A stretch of DNA of 64,000 nt from CAVXHQ01 sp963789535 (GTDB taxonomy: Bacteria > Pseudomonadota > Alphaproteobacteria > Rhodobacterales > Rhodobacteraceae), in the NCBI GenBank assembly GCA_963789535.1, contig CAWBKU010000003.1:360251-424250 (forward strand), read 5' to 3'. This document shows positions 44,618-53,373 of the stretch, in pieces. The notes below the pieces were generated by a model, which worked only from the letters and a program-made list of their open reading frames with translations, was not told where the DNA came from and searched no databases. The number at the start of each line of letters is the position of its first letter. The first letter of the stretch is position 1. The position numbers and the translations under genes were made by a program.

Positions 44618-45567
44618 TGCTTCAGGTCCGCGACCTCGGGGTGGCGTTCGGCGGGGTGCAGCCGCTGTCGGGCGTCAGTTTCGGCATCGAAAAGGGCGAG
44701 ACCCTCGGCATCGTCGGCGAAAGCGGATCGGGCAAATCGCTGACGGCGATGTCTGTCATGGGCCTGCTGCCACTGATCGGCGGGCGGATCACGGCCGGAT
44801 CGGTGGAGTTCGACGGGCAGGATCTCACCAAGCTGCCCGAACGCGACTATCGCAAGCTGCGCGGCGGGCGGATCGGCCTCATCACGCAGAACCCGATGAC
44901 CTCGCTCGACCCGCTGCAAAAGATCGGGCCACAGGTCGATGCGGTGGCCGTGCTGCACCTGAAGATGAACGCGGCTGCCGCGCGCGCCCGCACCGTCGAG
45001 ATCCTCGGCACCCTGCGGATCCCCGAACCGGCGCTGATCTGCGAGCGCTATCCGCACCAGATGTCGGGCGGCATGAAGCAGAGGATCGTCATCGCCATGG
45101 CGCTGGCCGCGGACCCCGACCTCCTCATCGCGGACGAGCCGACGACGGCCCTCGACGTGACGGTGCAGGCGCAGATCATCCGCCTGCTCGACGATCTGGT
45201 GAAGGAGCGGGACCTGGCGCTCATCCTCATCACCCACGACATGAGCGTTGTTGCGCAAACCTGTGACAAGGTCGTTGTAATGTATGCCGGCCGTGCCGTC
45301 GAACAGGGGCCGGTGGCCGCGATCTTTGCGGCGCCCCGGCATCCCTACACGCAGGCCCTCATCGGCTGCATCCCGCGCGGGCTGGCGCAGGGCGACCGCA
45401 TCGCCGGCATTCCCGGCACGGTGCCGACGGTGATGAACTATCCCAAAGGCTGCCCTTTCCATCCCCGTTGCGACCGCGCGCAGGCCCTCTGCGGCACCGA
45501 GGTGCCATCGCTCGTCGCGGGAGCGGCCGGCGCCGTGGCCTGCCACTTTCCGGGAACCGCCACATGA
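44617..45567 (+). CDS. Peptide-type ABC transporter ATPase (DppD-like)
   Basis: A 316-residue ATPase with Walker A GESGSGKSLTA, signature MSGGMKQRIVIAMALA and Walker B LLIADEPTTALDVTVQAQI. The OppD-type C-terminal extension contains the Cys-rich CPFHPRCDRAQALC cluster that binds an iron-sulfur centre in this subfamily. It powers uptake together with the DppF-like partner. The start overlaps the permease stop. Confidence 0.9.
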   Translation: MLQVRDLGVAFGGVQPLSGVSFGIEKGETLGIVGESGSGKSLTAMSVMGLLPLIGGRITAGSVEFDGQDLTKLPERDYRKLRGGRIGLITQNPMTSLDPLQKIGPQVDAVAVLHLKMNAAAARARTVEILGTLRIPEPALICERYPHQMSGGMKQRIVIAMALAADPDLLIADEPTTALDVTVQAQIIRLLDDLVKERDLALILITHDMSVVAQTCDKVVVMYAGRAVEQGPVAAIFAAPRHPYTQALIGCIPRGLAQGDRIAGIPGTVPTVMNYPKGCPFHPRCDRAQALCGTEVPSLVAGAAGAVACHFPGTAT

Positions 45568-46517
45568 ACAACCTGCTCGAAGTGCGCGACCTGTCGAAGA
45601 AATTCACCTCCGGCGGCGGCCCGTTCCGCAAGGCGCGCTCGATGCATGCGGTGAACGGCGTCTCGTTCGACCTGCCCCGCGGCCGCGTCATCGGCGTCGT
45701 CGGCGAGAGTGGCTGCGGCAAGTCCACGCTCGCCCGCCTGATCCTGCGCCTGATCGAGCCGTCGGGCGGCAGCGTCCGGTTCGACGGCGACGACCTGCTG
45801 GCCAAGAGTGCGCCGCAGATGCGGGCCCTGCGGGCCGACATGCAGATGGTGTTCCAGGATCCCTATTCCGCCATCGACCCGCGCTATACCGTCGCCCGCG
45901 CGGTTGCCGAACCCTTTGCCGTCCAGTCGCGCAAGCCGAAGGGCACGATGGCCGACGAGGTGGCGGGCCTGCTCGAGATGGTCGGCCTGAACCCCGGCCT
46001 TGCCACGAGCTATCCGCATCAGATCTCGGGCGGCCAGAAGCAGCGGGTCGGCATCGCCCGGGCGCTGGCGCTGCGGCCCTCTCTCCTCGTGCTGGACGAG
46101 CCCACGGCCTCGCTCGACGTCTCGGTGCAGGCGCAGATCATCAGCCTGTTGCAGCAGCTTCGCGACGACCTCGACCTGACCTATCTGTTCATCAGCCACG
46201 ACCTCAGCCTCGTGAAATACTTCTGCGACGAGATCCTCGTGATGTACCTCGGCCGGGTCGTCGAGGCGTTGCCCGAGACCACAGCCCCCGCGCGCCATCC
46301 CTATACGCGCACCCTGATGGACAGCACGTTCGAGCCGGACCCCAAGCGGCGCCGCACGATCCGCCCGCTCGAGGGTGAGGTGCCGAGCCCCTTCGACCTG
46401 CCGCCCGGCTGCGCGTTCGCCGACCGCTGCCCGCAGGCGACCGAGCTTTGCCGCGCCGAGACGCCCGCGCTCGATCCCCGCGGCGGCCATCCCGTCGCCT
46501 GCCATCATCCGAACTGA
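45564..46517 (+). CDS. Peptide-type ABC transporter ATPase (DppF-like)
   Basis: A 317-residue ATPase: Walker A GESGCGKSTLAR, MVFQDPYSAIDPRYTV (Q loop), signature ISGGQKQRVGIARALA, Walker B LLVLDEPTASLDVSVQAQI, and the C-terminal CAFADRCPQATELCR cluster. It starts in an ATGA overlap with the DppD-like gene and ends 3 bp before the M81 peptidase ATG, so all belong to one operon. Confidence 0.9.
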   Translation: MNNLLEVRDLSKKFTSGGGPFRKARSMHAVNGVSFDLPRGRVIGVVGESGCGKSTLARLILRLIEPSGGSVRFDGDDLLAKSAPQMRALRADMQMVFQDPYSAIDPRYTVARAVAEPFAVQSRKPKGTMADEVAGLLEMVGLNPGLATSYPHQISGGQKQRVGIARALALRPSLLVLDEPTASLDVSVQAQIISLLQQLRDDLDLTYLFISHDLSLVKYFCDEILVMYLGRVVEALPETTAPARHPYTRTLMDSTFEPDPKRRRTIRPLEGEVPSPFDLPPGCAFADRCPQATELCRAETPALDPRGGHPVACHHPN

Positions 46518-46520
46518 ACC

Positions 46521-47987
46521 ATGCCCTACCGCGTCCTGAGCGCCGAAATCAGTCATGAAACAAATACGTTCAATATCCGCCCTACCGGCCTGCAACAGTT
46601 CCGCGACCGATACTTTCTGGACGGGCCCGCGGCCATCGCGGCGCGCGGCGACGCCAATACCGAACTGGCGGGCCTGCTGGACACCGGGCGCGATCATGGA
46701 TGGGACATCACCCATGTGATCAGCGCCGCCGCCGGACCGGGCGGGCGCGTGACGACCGAGGCGTTCGAGGCGCTGGTCGCGCCGCTGCTGGCCGTCGCGA
46801 ACGCCGGGTGGGACGGCATCTTCCTCATCCTGCACGGCGCCATGGTGACGGCGGACCACGATGACGGCGAGGGCGAGATCCTGCGGCGGCTGCGCGCCCT
46901 GACCGGACCCGATGTGCCGATCGCCGTTACTCTCGATCCGCACGCCAACGTCACCGCCGCGATGTGCGACCGCGCGCAGATCCTCGTGTCGTTCACCACC
47001 TATCCGCATGTCGATATCCGCAGCACCGGGCGCCGCGCCGCGGAACTGCTGCATCGCACCATGGCCGGTGAGATCGCGCCGCGCACCCTGCGGGCGCACC
47101 GGCCCATGCTCGAGGAGGCGAACGGCGGACGCACCGACATCGGCCCGATGATCGACCGCCACGCCCGCGCGCGGGCATTCGAGGCGCGCGCGGACGTCTT
47201 TGCGATAAGCATCAACGGCGCTTTCCCCGAGGCCGACATCGCCGAGGTCGGCCCCACCGTCCTCGTCACCTGCCAGGGGGACGTCGCGCCGCACCGGGCC
47301 ATCGCCGAGGGGATCGCCGACGATATCTGGAACCGGCGTCACGCGGTATTGAACACCTATCTGACCTGCGCCGAGGCCGCGCGGATCGCCGCAGGCTGGC
47401 AGGGCGCGGACCCATTGGTGATCGCCGACTATGCCGACAACCCCGGCGCGGGCGCCTACGGCGACGCGACGGGGCTCCTCGCCGCGCTGCTCGATGCGGA
47501 CGTGACGGACGCCTGTTTCGGACCGCTGATCGACGCCGAGGCGGCGCAGGCGTTGCAGGGGCACCCGGTCGGCGGAACCGTCACCCTGTCCATCGGGGGT
47601 CGGACCGACCCGGCGCGGGGCGGTGGCCCCCTCACCGTGAGCGGCACCATGGGCTGGTCGGGCAGCGGCACATTCACCGGCACCGGCCCGATTCTGGCAG
47701 GTCAGGAGCGCGACTTCGGTCCGACGGCAGTCCTGACGGTCGGCGGCATCGACATCCTCGTCGTGAGCGTGCCGCACCAGATGCTCGACCTTTCGCAATT
47801 CACGACATTCGGCATCGAGCCTGCCACGAAGTCGGTTATCGCCCTGAAATCCATGCAGCATTTCCGCGCCGCCTTTGGCCCGATCGCGGGCCGGGTCGTC
47901 GTGTGCGACAGCGGCGCGCTGTGCACGCCGGACTATGCGACCCTGCCCTACAGAAACGTGCCGCGTCCGATCTTTCCGCTGGACTGA
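46521..47987 (+). CDS. M81 family metallopeptidase (MlrC-like)
   Basis: A 488-residue protein. The M81 signatures are EISHETNTFNIRPT at the N terminus, LHGAMVTADHDDGEGEIL (about 110-127), TLDPHANVT and SFTTYPHVDIRSTGRRAAELL. In microcystin degraders MlrC cleaves the linear tetrapeptide; most homologs sit, as here, beside peptide or amine ABC transporters and probably process the imported compound. Cytoplasmic, no signal peptide. The final Cys-containing VVVCDSGALCTPDY region is conserved in the family. Confidence 0.87.
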   Translation: MPYRVLSAEISHETNTFNIRPTGLQQFRDRYFLDGPAAIAARGDANTELAGLLDTGRDHGWDITHVISAAAGPGGRVTTEAFEALVAPLLAVANAGWDGIFLILHGAMVTADHDDGEGEILRRLRALTGPDVPIAVTLDPHANVTAAMCDRAQILVSFTTYPHVDIRSTGRRAAELLHRTMAGEIAPRTLRAHRPMLEEANGGRTDIGPMIDRHARARAFEARADVFAISINGAFPEADIAEVGPTVLVTCQGDVAPHRAIAEGIADDIWNRRHAVLNTYLTCAEAARIAAGWQGADPLVIADYADNPGAGAYGDATGLLAALLDADVTDACFGPLIDAEAAQALQGHPVGGTVTLSIGGRTDPARGGGPLTVSGTMGWSGSGTFTGTGPILAGQERDFGPTAVLTVGGIDILVVSVPHQMLDLSQFTTFGIEPATKSVIALKSMQHFRAAFGPIAGRVVVCDSGALCTPDYATLPYRNVPRPIFPLD

Positions 47988-47993
47988 TCCGGG

Positions 47994-48831
47994 TCACGGC
48001 GCCGCCTGCCCCTCCCATACCGCGCGGACCGCGCGGCGCAAGGTCAGGGCGTCGGTCCATCGGTCGCTGAGGTCTGCGCCGTCCGCGCCGCTGATCGCAT
48101 AGGGTTGCGGCCCGAGTTCGCAGGTGAAGACGAGCGTGGCGTCCGGCCCGGCACGCCGCCGCCAACTGGCGAACCCCGCACCCCACCATGCCCAGAAAGA
48201 GGTCGAGACTGGCCCGGTGCTGCGGAAACGAGACCTCGACCTGCACCTGTTCGCGGCTGGCGACCCGTCCGTGAAACGCCCACGAATTGCCGAGGATGCG
48301 GTGGATCTCGGCGTGGTGCCCATCCGAGACCGGCACCGGAAACTCGCGACCCACGAAGAAATGCGACAGGTCCGCAAGGAGCGGCAGGTCGGGCATCGCG
48401 TCGAGCAGGTCGAGCGTGAAGTGCAGGTCGGTCGTCATCCGGTCGCGGTGCGTCTCGATCAGGACGGGGAACGGCACCTCCTCGGCCAGTCGCCGCCAGC
48501 CCTCGAGGATGCGGACGGCCTCGGCGACGGTGCGGGGCATGACGTTGGGCTGCACGTTCAGATGCGTGACCGGCAGTTCGGTCGCGAGGTCCAGCAGCGG
48601 CTTGAGGGCGTCGACGGTGCGCGGAAAACACACGCCCTCGATGCCGGTGCCGGTGGCCGCGGCATGCGCCGCGACGGTGCGCGCATGGCTGCGGTCGGTC
48701 CATTCGGACGAGATGCCGTCATAGCCGCCGTCGGTGATGCGGCGCAGCTTTTCGGGCAGCGGCCATTCGATGCCGTCCGGCTGGCGCCGTTCCATCGCCC
48801 AGAGGGATTGATAGACGTGCAGGCTCTGCAT
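47994..48831 (-). pseudogene. Sugar phosphate isomerase/epimerase family (TIM barrel), one frameshift
   Basis: The restored product is about 278 residues: MQSLHVYQSLWAMERRQPDG, GYDGISSEWTDRSHARTVAAH, LIETHRDRMTTDLHFTLDLLDAMP, LADLSHFFVGREFPVPVSDGH, and SWAFHGRVASREQVQVEV, an AP-endonuclease-2-like barrel with His/Glu/Asp metal ligands. After a shift near 48165-48190 in runs of C, it ends AGPDATLVFTCELGPQPYAI. The family includes MocC and IolE/IolH-type enzymes of inositol derivatives. Its start overlaps the hydroxylase stop (TGATG). Confidence 0.78.
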
Positions 48832-49856
48832 CACGTCGTCTTTCTGGTGCGCGCGGCCTTGCGCTTCATCCGGGCGCGCAGGCGGGCGTCCGATGCCTCG
48901 GTGCCATCGTGGAAACTGCCGAACCAGTGGTCGAGCGGGATCAGGTCGTTGGCATAGTTCACCTCGAAATACTTGTGGTGCAGGTAATGCGGGAAGTCGC
49001 CCACCGTCACCGTGCCGCCGCCGGGCACGGCCACCTGCTCGAACCCCGCGTGCCCGTGGCCGGGACCGAGGCCGATGCGCATCAGGATCCCGAGCATCAC
49101 GATCGGATGCGCCGGGATCAGGACGGCGCCGAGAATGGCCGAGAAATAGAGCACGTGTTCGACCGGGTGCATCGAGATCCCCGACCACGGCGAGGGGTTG
49201 ACGTTGCGGTGGTGCAGGTGATGCACCGTCCGGTAGAGCGGGCCCCAGTGGATCAGGCGGTGGACGGCGTAGAAATGCACCTCGGTCCACAGCGGCAGCG
49301 TCAGCAGCAGCACCCCGACCCACGCAATGCCCCAGCCCGACGAAATGTCCACCATCGGCGCATAGCCGTTGGCGTAGAGCCAGTGGCCGAACACCTCGTA
49401 GGCGGTCATGACCGGCACACCCGAGGCCAGCGCGAACGTCAGGTTGTCGAGGAGCTGGTTGTTCCACAGAAAGCTGTCGTTCTCGCCCTCGGGGAATGTC
49501 GCGTTGTATTTCGTGGCCGTTCCCTGCGCCCGCGCCAGATAGAGGCGCCCGTGCCAGAGGCCGTAATAGAGGACGACGAGCACGTAGTTGCGCGCGAGGA
49601 TCGCAAGGATCCAGCCGGGCGAAAACGTCGCCATCGCGGCCAGCGGTGGCGTCAGCCAGATCCAGGTGGCGACGGCGATGGCCGAGTAGAGGAAATGCCA
49701 GGGAAACAGGAACCCCGGCCAGCCGACGAGCCAGCGCCAGATCACGCCCGGGTCCGGCGGCCAGTCGTTGATCGGCGCATAGGTGATCGGTTCCTTCGGC
49801 TGATAGGCGCCAAAGGCGTCGCGGGTGCCGAAGCGGGTCTCGTCGAGATTGGCCAT
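48831..49856 (-). CDS. Sterol desaturase/fatty acid hydroxylase family di-iron enzyme
   Basis: A 341-residue integral-membrane protein with the eight-His di-iron pattern: HFYAVH (194-199), HHLHH (212-216) and HYLHHKYFEVNY (290-301). Several hydrophobic helices precede and separate the boxes. Family members hydroxylate or desaturate C-H bonds of lipids and small hydrophobic compounds using O2 and electrons from a ferredoxin or cytochrome. A Rieske ferredoxin gene 17 bp upstream supplies a likely electron donor. It lies in a sugar-transport operon, so the substrate may be an unusual polyol or methyl ether rather than a sterol (inference). Confidence 0.83.
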   Translation of the reverse strand: MANLDETRFGTRDAFGAYQPKEPITYAPINDWPPDPGVIWRWLVGWPGFLFPWHFLYSAIAVATWIWLTPPLAAMATFSPGWILAILARNYVLVVLYYGLWHGRLYLARAQGTATKYNATFPEGENDSFLWNNQLLDNLTFALASGVPVMTAYEVFGHWLYANGYAPMVDISSGWGIAWVGVLLLTLPLWTEVHFYAVHRLIHWGPLYRTVHHLHHRNVNPSPWSGISMHPVEHVLYFSAILGAVLIPAHPIVMLGILMRIGLGPGHGHAGFEQVAVPGGGTVTVGDFPHYLHHKYFEVNYANDLIPLDHWFGSFHDGTEASDARLRARMKRKAARTRKTT

Positions 49857-49873
49857 GGCGGGTCTCCGGGATG

Positions 49874-50188
49874 TCAGAGCGCGACGAAGACGTCGTCGCC
49901 GTCACGTTTCGCGGGATAGGTTTTCAGGTCGTGGATGACGGGCGCGCGCAGCGCCTCGCCGGTCTTGTAGTTGAAGCGTCCGTTGTGCTTGGGGCATTCG
50001 ATCACGTCGCCGACGACGAGGCCGCCGCAGAGCGCCACCTGCTCGTGGCTGCACATCGCCTCGGTGGCGAAGAAATCGCCCGCCTCGTCGCGGTAGACCG
50101 CGACGCGGGTGCCCTCCAGCGTCACCTCGATCACGTCCTCCTCGTCGATGTCGTCGGCCGAACAGGCGCGCATCCAGGTGTCGCTCAT
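49874..50188 (-). CDS. Rieske 2Fe-2S ferredoxin, MocE-like
   Basis: A 104-residue soluble Rieske protein with the cluster ligands Cys46/His48 in CSHEQVALCGG and Cys65/His68 in CPKHNGRF. The arrangement and size match MocE, the ferredoxin of the rhizopine demethylation system, and other oxygenase ferredoxins. It overlaps the permease stop (ATGA) and precedes the di-iron hydroxylase. It probably passes electrons to that enzyme and/or to the MocD-like enzyme at 55840. No cognate ferredoxin reductase gene is seen. Confidence 0.85.
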   Translation of the reverse strand: MSDTWMRACSADDIDEEDVIEVTLEGTRVAVYRDEAGDFFATEAMCSHEQVALCGGLVVGDVIECPKHNGRFNYKTGEALRAPVIHDLKTYPAKRDGDDVFVAL

Positions 50189-51072
50189 ACCTTCAGTCCT
50201 TCCATGAAATGCCTGCGCAGGAACACGAAGGCGAGCACCGGCGGCAGGCTCGCCAGCAGGCTGGCCGTCAGGGCGATGTTCGGCCCGGTGGCGGAGTAAT
50301 TGCCCTGAAACACCTGCAAGGCGTTCATCACCGAGCGGATTTCGGGGCGGTTGCCCAGCACCATCGAGAACAGCAGGTCGTTCCAGATCCAGGTGAACTG
50401 CAACAGGAACAGCGCGACCAGCGATCCGGTGCAATTGGGCAGGACGACCGACCAGAACACCCGGAACTCGCCCGCGCCGTCCATCCGCGCCGCCTCGTCC
50501 ATCTCGAGCGACATCTGCGCCATCGTATTCTTGAGGACCAGAGTGGGGAACGGGATGCAGATCGCGACGTAGAGCAGGATCATCCCGACCTGCGAATTGA
50601 TGATGCCGAGCCGGGAATAGCCGAAGAACAGCGGGATCAGATACATCTGGAACGGGAATATCGTGCCCAGAAAGATCAGCATGAACCAGAAGCCGCGCCC
50701 CGCGAACCGCAGCCGGGTCAGCGCATAGGCCGCCATCGCCCCGAAGAAGACGGCAACGGCGGAGCCGACGACGCCGTAGATCGCCGAATTGACGAAGGCG
50801 GCGCCAAGGTCGGCGGCGGTCCAGGCCGCAACGATATTGCCCCAGAGCGGGGCCACGCCCGACGGCAGGCCGAGCGGGCCGGAAAAGGTGTATTCCTCGG
50901 TCGTCTTGAGAACGGAAATCCCCAGATACCAGAACGGCACCAGCCACAGCACGGCGCAGATCGTGGCGAGGATCAGGATCGCCCACGTCCGCCCGGACAT
51001 GCCCCGCGAAACGTCGGCCGGGATGAACGGCAACGGCTCTCCCGTCAGGTCGTCGATGAATACCTGCGCCAT
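50185..51072 (-). CDS. Carbohydrate ABC transporter permease (MalG/UgpE type)
   Basis: A 295-residue CUT1-family permease: six helices, and the EAA loop MDEAARMDGAGEFRVFWSVVLPNCTGSLVAL. The GNYSATGPNIALTASLLASLPPVLAFVFLRRHF end is standard for MalG-type subunits. It lies 4 bp from the other permease and overlaps the Rieske gene. Predicted to import a sugar, polyol or glycoside. Confidence 0.9.
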   Translation of the reverse strand: MAQVFIDDLTGEPLPFIPADVSRGMSGRTWAILILATICAVLWLVPFWYLGISVLKTTEEYTFSGPLGLPSGVAPLWGNIVAAWTAADLGAAFVNSAIYGVVGSAVAVFFGAMAAYALTRLRFAGRGFWFMLIFLGTIFPFQMYLIPLFFGYSRLGIINSQVGMILLYVAICIPFPTLVLKNTMAQMSLEMDEAARMDGAGEFRVFWSVVLPNCTGSLVALFLLQFTWIWNDLLFSMVLGNRPEIRSVMNALQVFQGNYSATGPNIALTASLLASLPPVLAFVFLRRHFMEGLKV

Positions 51073-51076
51073 TGCC

Positions 51077-52042
51077 CTACCCCCTGAGCCCGTCGGCGCG
51101 GACCTGCATCCAGGCCTGCACCCAGGTCACGACGAGGGTGATCGCCCCCAGCACCACCGCGACGGCGGCGGCATAGGCCCAGGCACTCTTCGAGAACCCC
51201 TCGAAATACATATAGACGGAGAGCGACAGGGTGCGCCGCCCCGGATAGCCGAGGCCCATCACCCACAGCAGGTCGAACGCACCGAACCCGGCGAGGATCG
51301 AGAGCATCGACACCACCAGCAGCGTCGGCAGCAGCAGAGGCAGCACGATATGCCACAGCACCTGACGCGGCGTGGCGCCGTCCATCCGCGCCGCCTCGAT
51401 CGGGTCGGACGGAATGGCGGCGAGGCCGAGGAGCAAGAGCACCATCACGAGGCCGACGTTCTGCCACAGGTAGGTGACGATGATCGCCGCCATGATCGTA
51501 TTGTCCTGATAGAGCCAGCCGATGTCGGTGGGCGTGCCGGTCGCCGCCTCGATCCCGGAATTGAGCAGGCCCTGCGGCGCATAGACATAGAACCAGATCA
51601 CCCCGATGGAGGTCGGCGCGATGACACGGGGCAGGAAGATGATGTTCTTGAACGCATTCTCGAACGGGATGCCCCGCAGCGAAAGCGCGAACAGAAGGCC
51701 GACGCCGACCGGCAGCACGAGCGAGGCCGTGACCCAGATCGCGGTATTGACCGTCGCCTCGCCGAAATTGGGGTTGGCGAAAAGGTCGGCGTAATTGTCT
51801 AATCCCGCGAACTGGTCGAGGCCCGCGAACTTCTTCCACTCGGTGAAACTCAGCCAGATGTTGAACAGGATCGGCGCCATCAGCACCGCGCAGGTCAGCG
51901 CAATCGCGGGCGCCATGAACAGCAGGGCCACGCGAAACTGCCGCCTCCGGGGGCCGCGTTCGGCCCGACCCAACGCGTCACGCCCCAGCCGCGCGATGAT
52001 CGCGGCGTCGTCCTTGCGCAATGCCGTCTGCTCGGGCGTCAT
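51077..52042 (-). CDS. Carbohydrate ABC transporter permease (MalF/UgpA type)
   Basis: A 321-residue CUT1-family permease. After a basic N terminus, helix 1 is VALLFMAPAIALTCAVLM; the EAA loop reads IEAARMDGATPRQVLWHIVLPLLLPTLLV. It is paired with the MalG-type subunit immediately downstream. Preceded by an intergenic hairpin that separates it from the binding-protein gene. Confidence 0.9.
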   Translation of the reverse strand: MTPEQTALRKDDAAIIARLGRDALGRAERGPRRRQFRVALLFMAPAIALTCAVLMAPILFNIWLSFTEWKKFAGLDQFAGLDNYADLFANPNFGEATVNTAIWVTASLVLPVGVGLLFALSLRGIPFENAFKNIIFLPRVIAPTSIGVIWFYVYAPQGLLNSGIEAATGTPTDIGWLYQDNTIMAAIIVTYLWQNVGLVMVLLLLGLAAIPSDPIEAARMDGATPRQVLWHIVLPLLLPTLLVVSMLSILAGFGAFDLLWVMGLGYPGRRTLSLSVYMYFEGFSKSAWAYAAAVAVVLGAITLVVTWVQAWMQVRADGLRG

Positions 52043-52061
52043 CGTCGTCCTTTCGGTTCGG

Positions 52062-52093
52062 CCCCCGGGCGGCGGGAGAGGTCCGCCCGGGGG
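52062..52093 (-). promoter_or_regulatory. Stem-loop between sugar-binding protein and permease genes
   Basis: An 11-bp perfect stem (CCCCCGGGCGG at 52062-52072 and CCGCCCGGGGG at 52083-52093) begins about 10 bp after the binding-protein stop. No T run follows, so it is a likely mRNA-stabilising or partial-attenuation hairpin. Confidence 0.55.
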
Positions 52094-52103
52094 AGCGTCG
52101 GCG

Positions 52104-53348
52104 CTACTGGTTCTCGGCCCAGTAGGCGTCGTGCAGGGCCGTCACCTCGGCGATTACCTCGTCGGCCTGATCCATCGTCGGGTTCAGCATGAACGAGGCG
52201 AAGGCCGCGACCGAGTCGCCCTGAAGGTCGGGGGGCACCCCCTCCCACCAGCGGGTGTAGAGGACCGCGTCATTCTCGGCGATATAGGTGCTCGTCGCTG
52301 TGACGATGGCATTGGGTGCGGTGGCGTCGGTGTTGCCCATGAAATTGCCCGAGGCCTCGCCCCAGGCCGTGGCCGCCGCATCCGACGCCCAGCAGCGGAT
52401 CGCGGCCATCACGTCGGGGTTCTGCGCGCCCTCGACCGAAATGACGACGGGGGCGGCCTCGAACACCATCCCCGCAGGCAGGCCTTCGGTGATGTTGGGC
52501 ACCACGAAGGCGTCGAGCGTCGTCCCGATTTCCATGCCCGCGTCGGTCATCAGACCGACGGCCCAGTCGCCGATCAGGTTCATCGCACCTGCGCCGGAAG
52601 CGAAATCCAGCACTTCCTGGTTCGAGCGCGGGTCCGAGAAATAGCCCTTGGCATACATGTCCGACCAGATCTGGAACGCCTCGCGCACCACCGGATCGCC
52701 GTAGGAGGTCGTGCCGTCGAACAGGCCGTTGTAGGCGTCGGGATCGAGGCGGATCATGATCTCCTCGAACCAGATGAAGCCGCGCCAGCCATCCTGATTC
52801 GTGGCCACGAACGGCGTGATGCCCGCGGCGACAAGCGCGTCGGCGTCGGCCATCAGTTCGTCCCAGGTGGTCGGCGTGCCCTCGATCCCGGCCTGCGCGA
52901 ACAGCTCGGGGTTGTAGAACATGAGCCAGCGGTTGAAGGCGAGCGGCACGGCATAGATGTTGCCGTCCACGGTGAACGGCTCTGCCGAGACGGCGGCGAA
53001 CTTGCCGTCCGCCGTGAGTTCTGCCCACAGGTCGTTCAGGGGGGCGATCTGGCCCGTGGCGATCAGGTCGTCGCGGAACGTCGCGCCCGACCACCAGGTG
53101 AACATCTCGGGCGTCTGGCCCGAGGCGATCGAGGACTGCACGAACGCGCGGTACTGCTCGGGGGGATTGTAGGACTGCTCGACGATTCTGACGCCGGATT
53201 CGTCGCCGCAGACGTCGCCCACGGTCTGAAGCTGTTCGGACCAGAACGGCTTGTCGTGGTTCAGGATCACCTCCTGCGCCGAAACGGCGCCGGCGGTCAG
53301 CGCGGCGAGCGAGACGCCGGCCAGAGCGCGCGGGATAAAGGTCTTCAT
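52104..53348 (-). CDS. Carbohydrate ABC transporter substrate-binding protein
   Basis: A 414-residue periplasmic protein of the MalE/UgpB type. The signal peptide is IPRALAGVSLAALTAGAVSAQ. The mature protein has ASGQTPEMFTWWSGATF, IYAVPLAFNRWLMFYNPELFAQAGIEG, TWDELMADADALVAAGITPF and GAGAMNLIGDWAVG, the family pattern. Aromatic residues in these loops would stack on a sugar or cyclitol. Heads the import operon between the ATPase and permeases. Confidence 0.9.
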   Translation of the reverse strand: MKTFIPRALAGVSLAALTAGAVSAQEVILNHDKPFWSEQLQTVGDVCGDESGVRIVEQSYNPPEQYRAFVQSSIASGQTPEMFTWWSGATFRDDLIATGQIAPLNDLWAELTADGKFAAVSAEPFTVDGNIYAVPLAFNRWLMFYNPELFAQAGIEGTPTTWDELMADADALVAAGITPFVATNQDGWRGFIWFEEIMIRLDPDAYNGLFDGTTSYGDPVVREAFQIWSDMYAKGYFSDPRSNQEVLDFASGAGAMNLIGDWAVGLMTDAGMEIGTTLDAFVVPNITEGLPAGMVFEAAPVVISVEGAQNPDVMAAIRCWASDAAATAWGEASGNFMGNTDATAPNAIVTATSTYIAENDAVLYTRWWEGVPPDLQGDSVAAFASFMLNPTMDQADEVIAEVTALHDAYWAENQ

Positions 53349-53373
53349 CTGTCGTCCTCCCAGTTTGTTGTGG

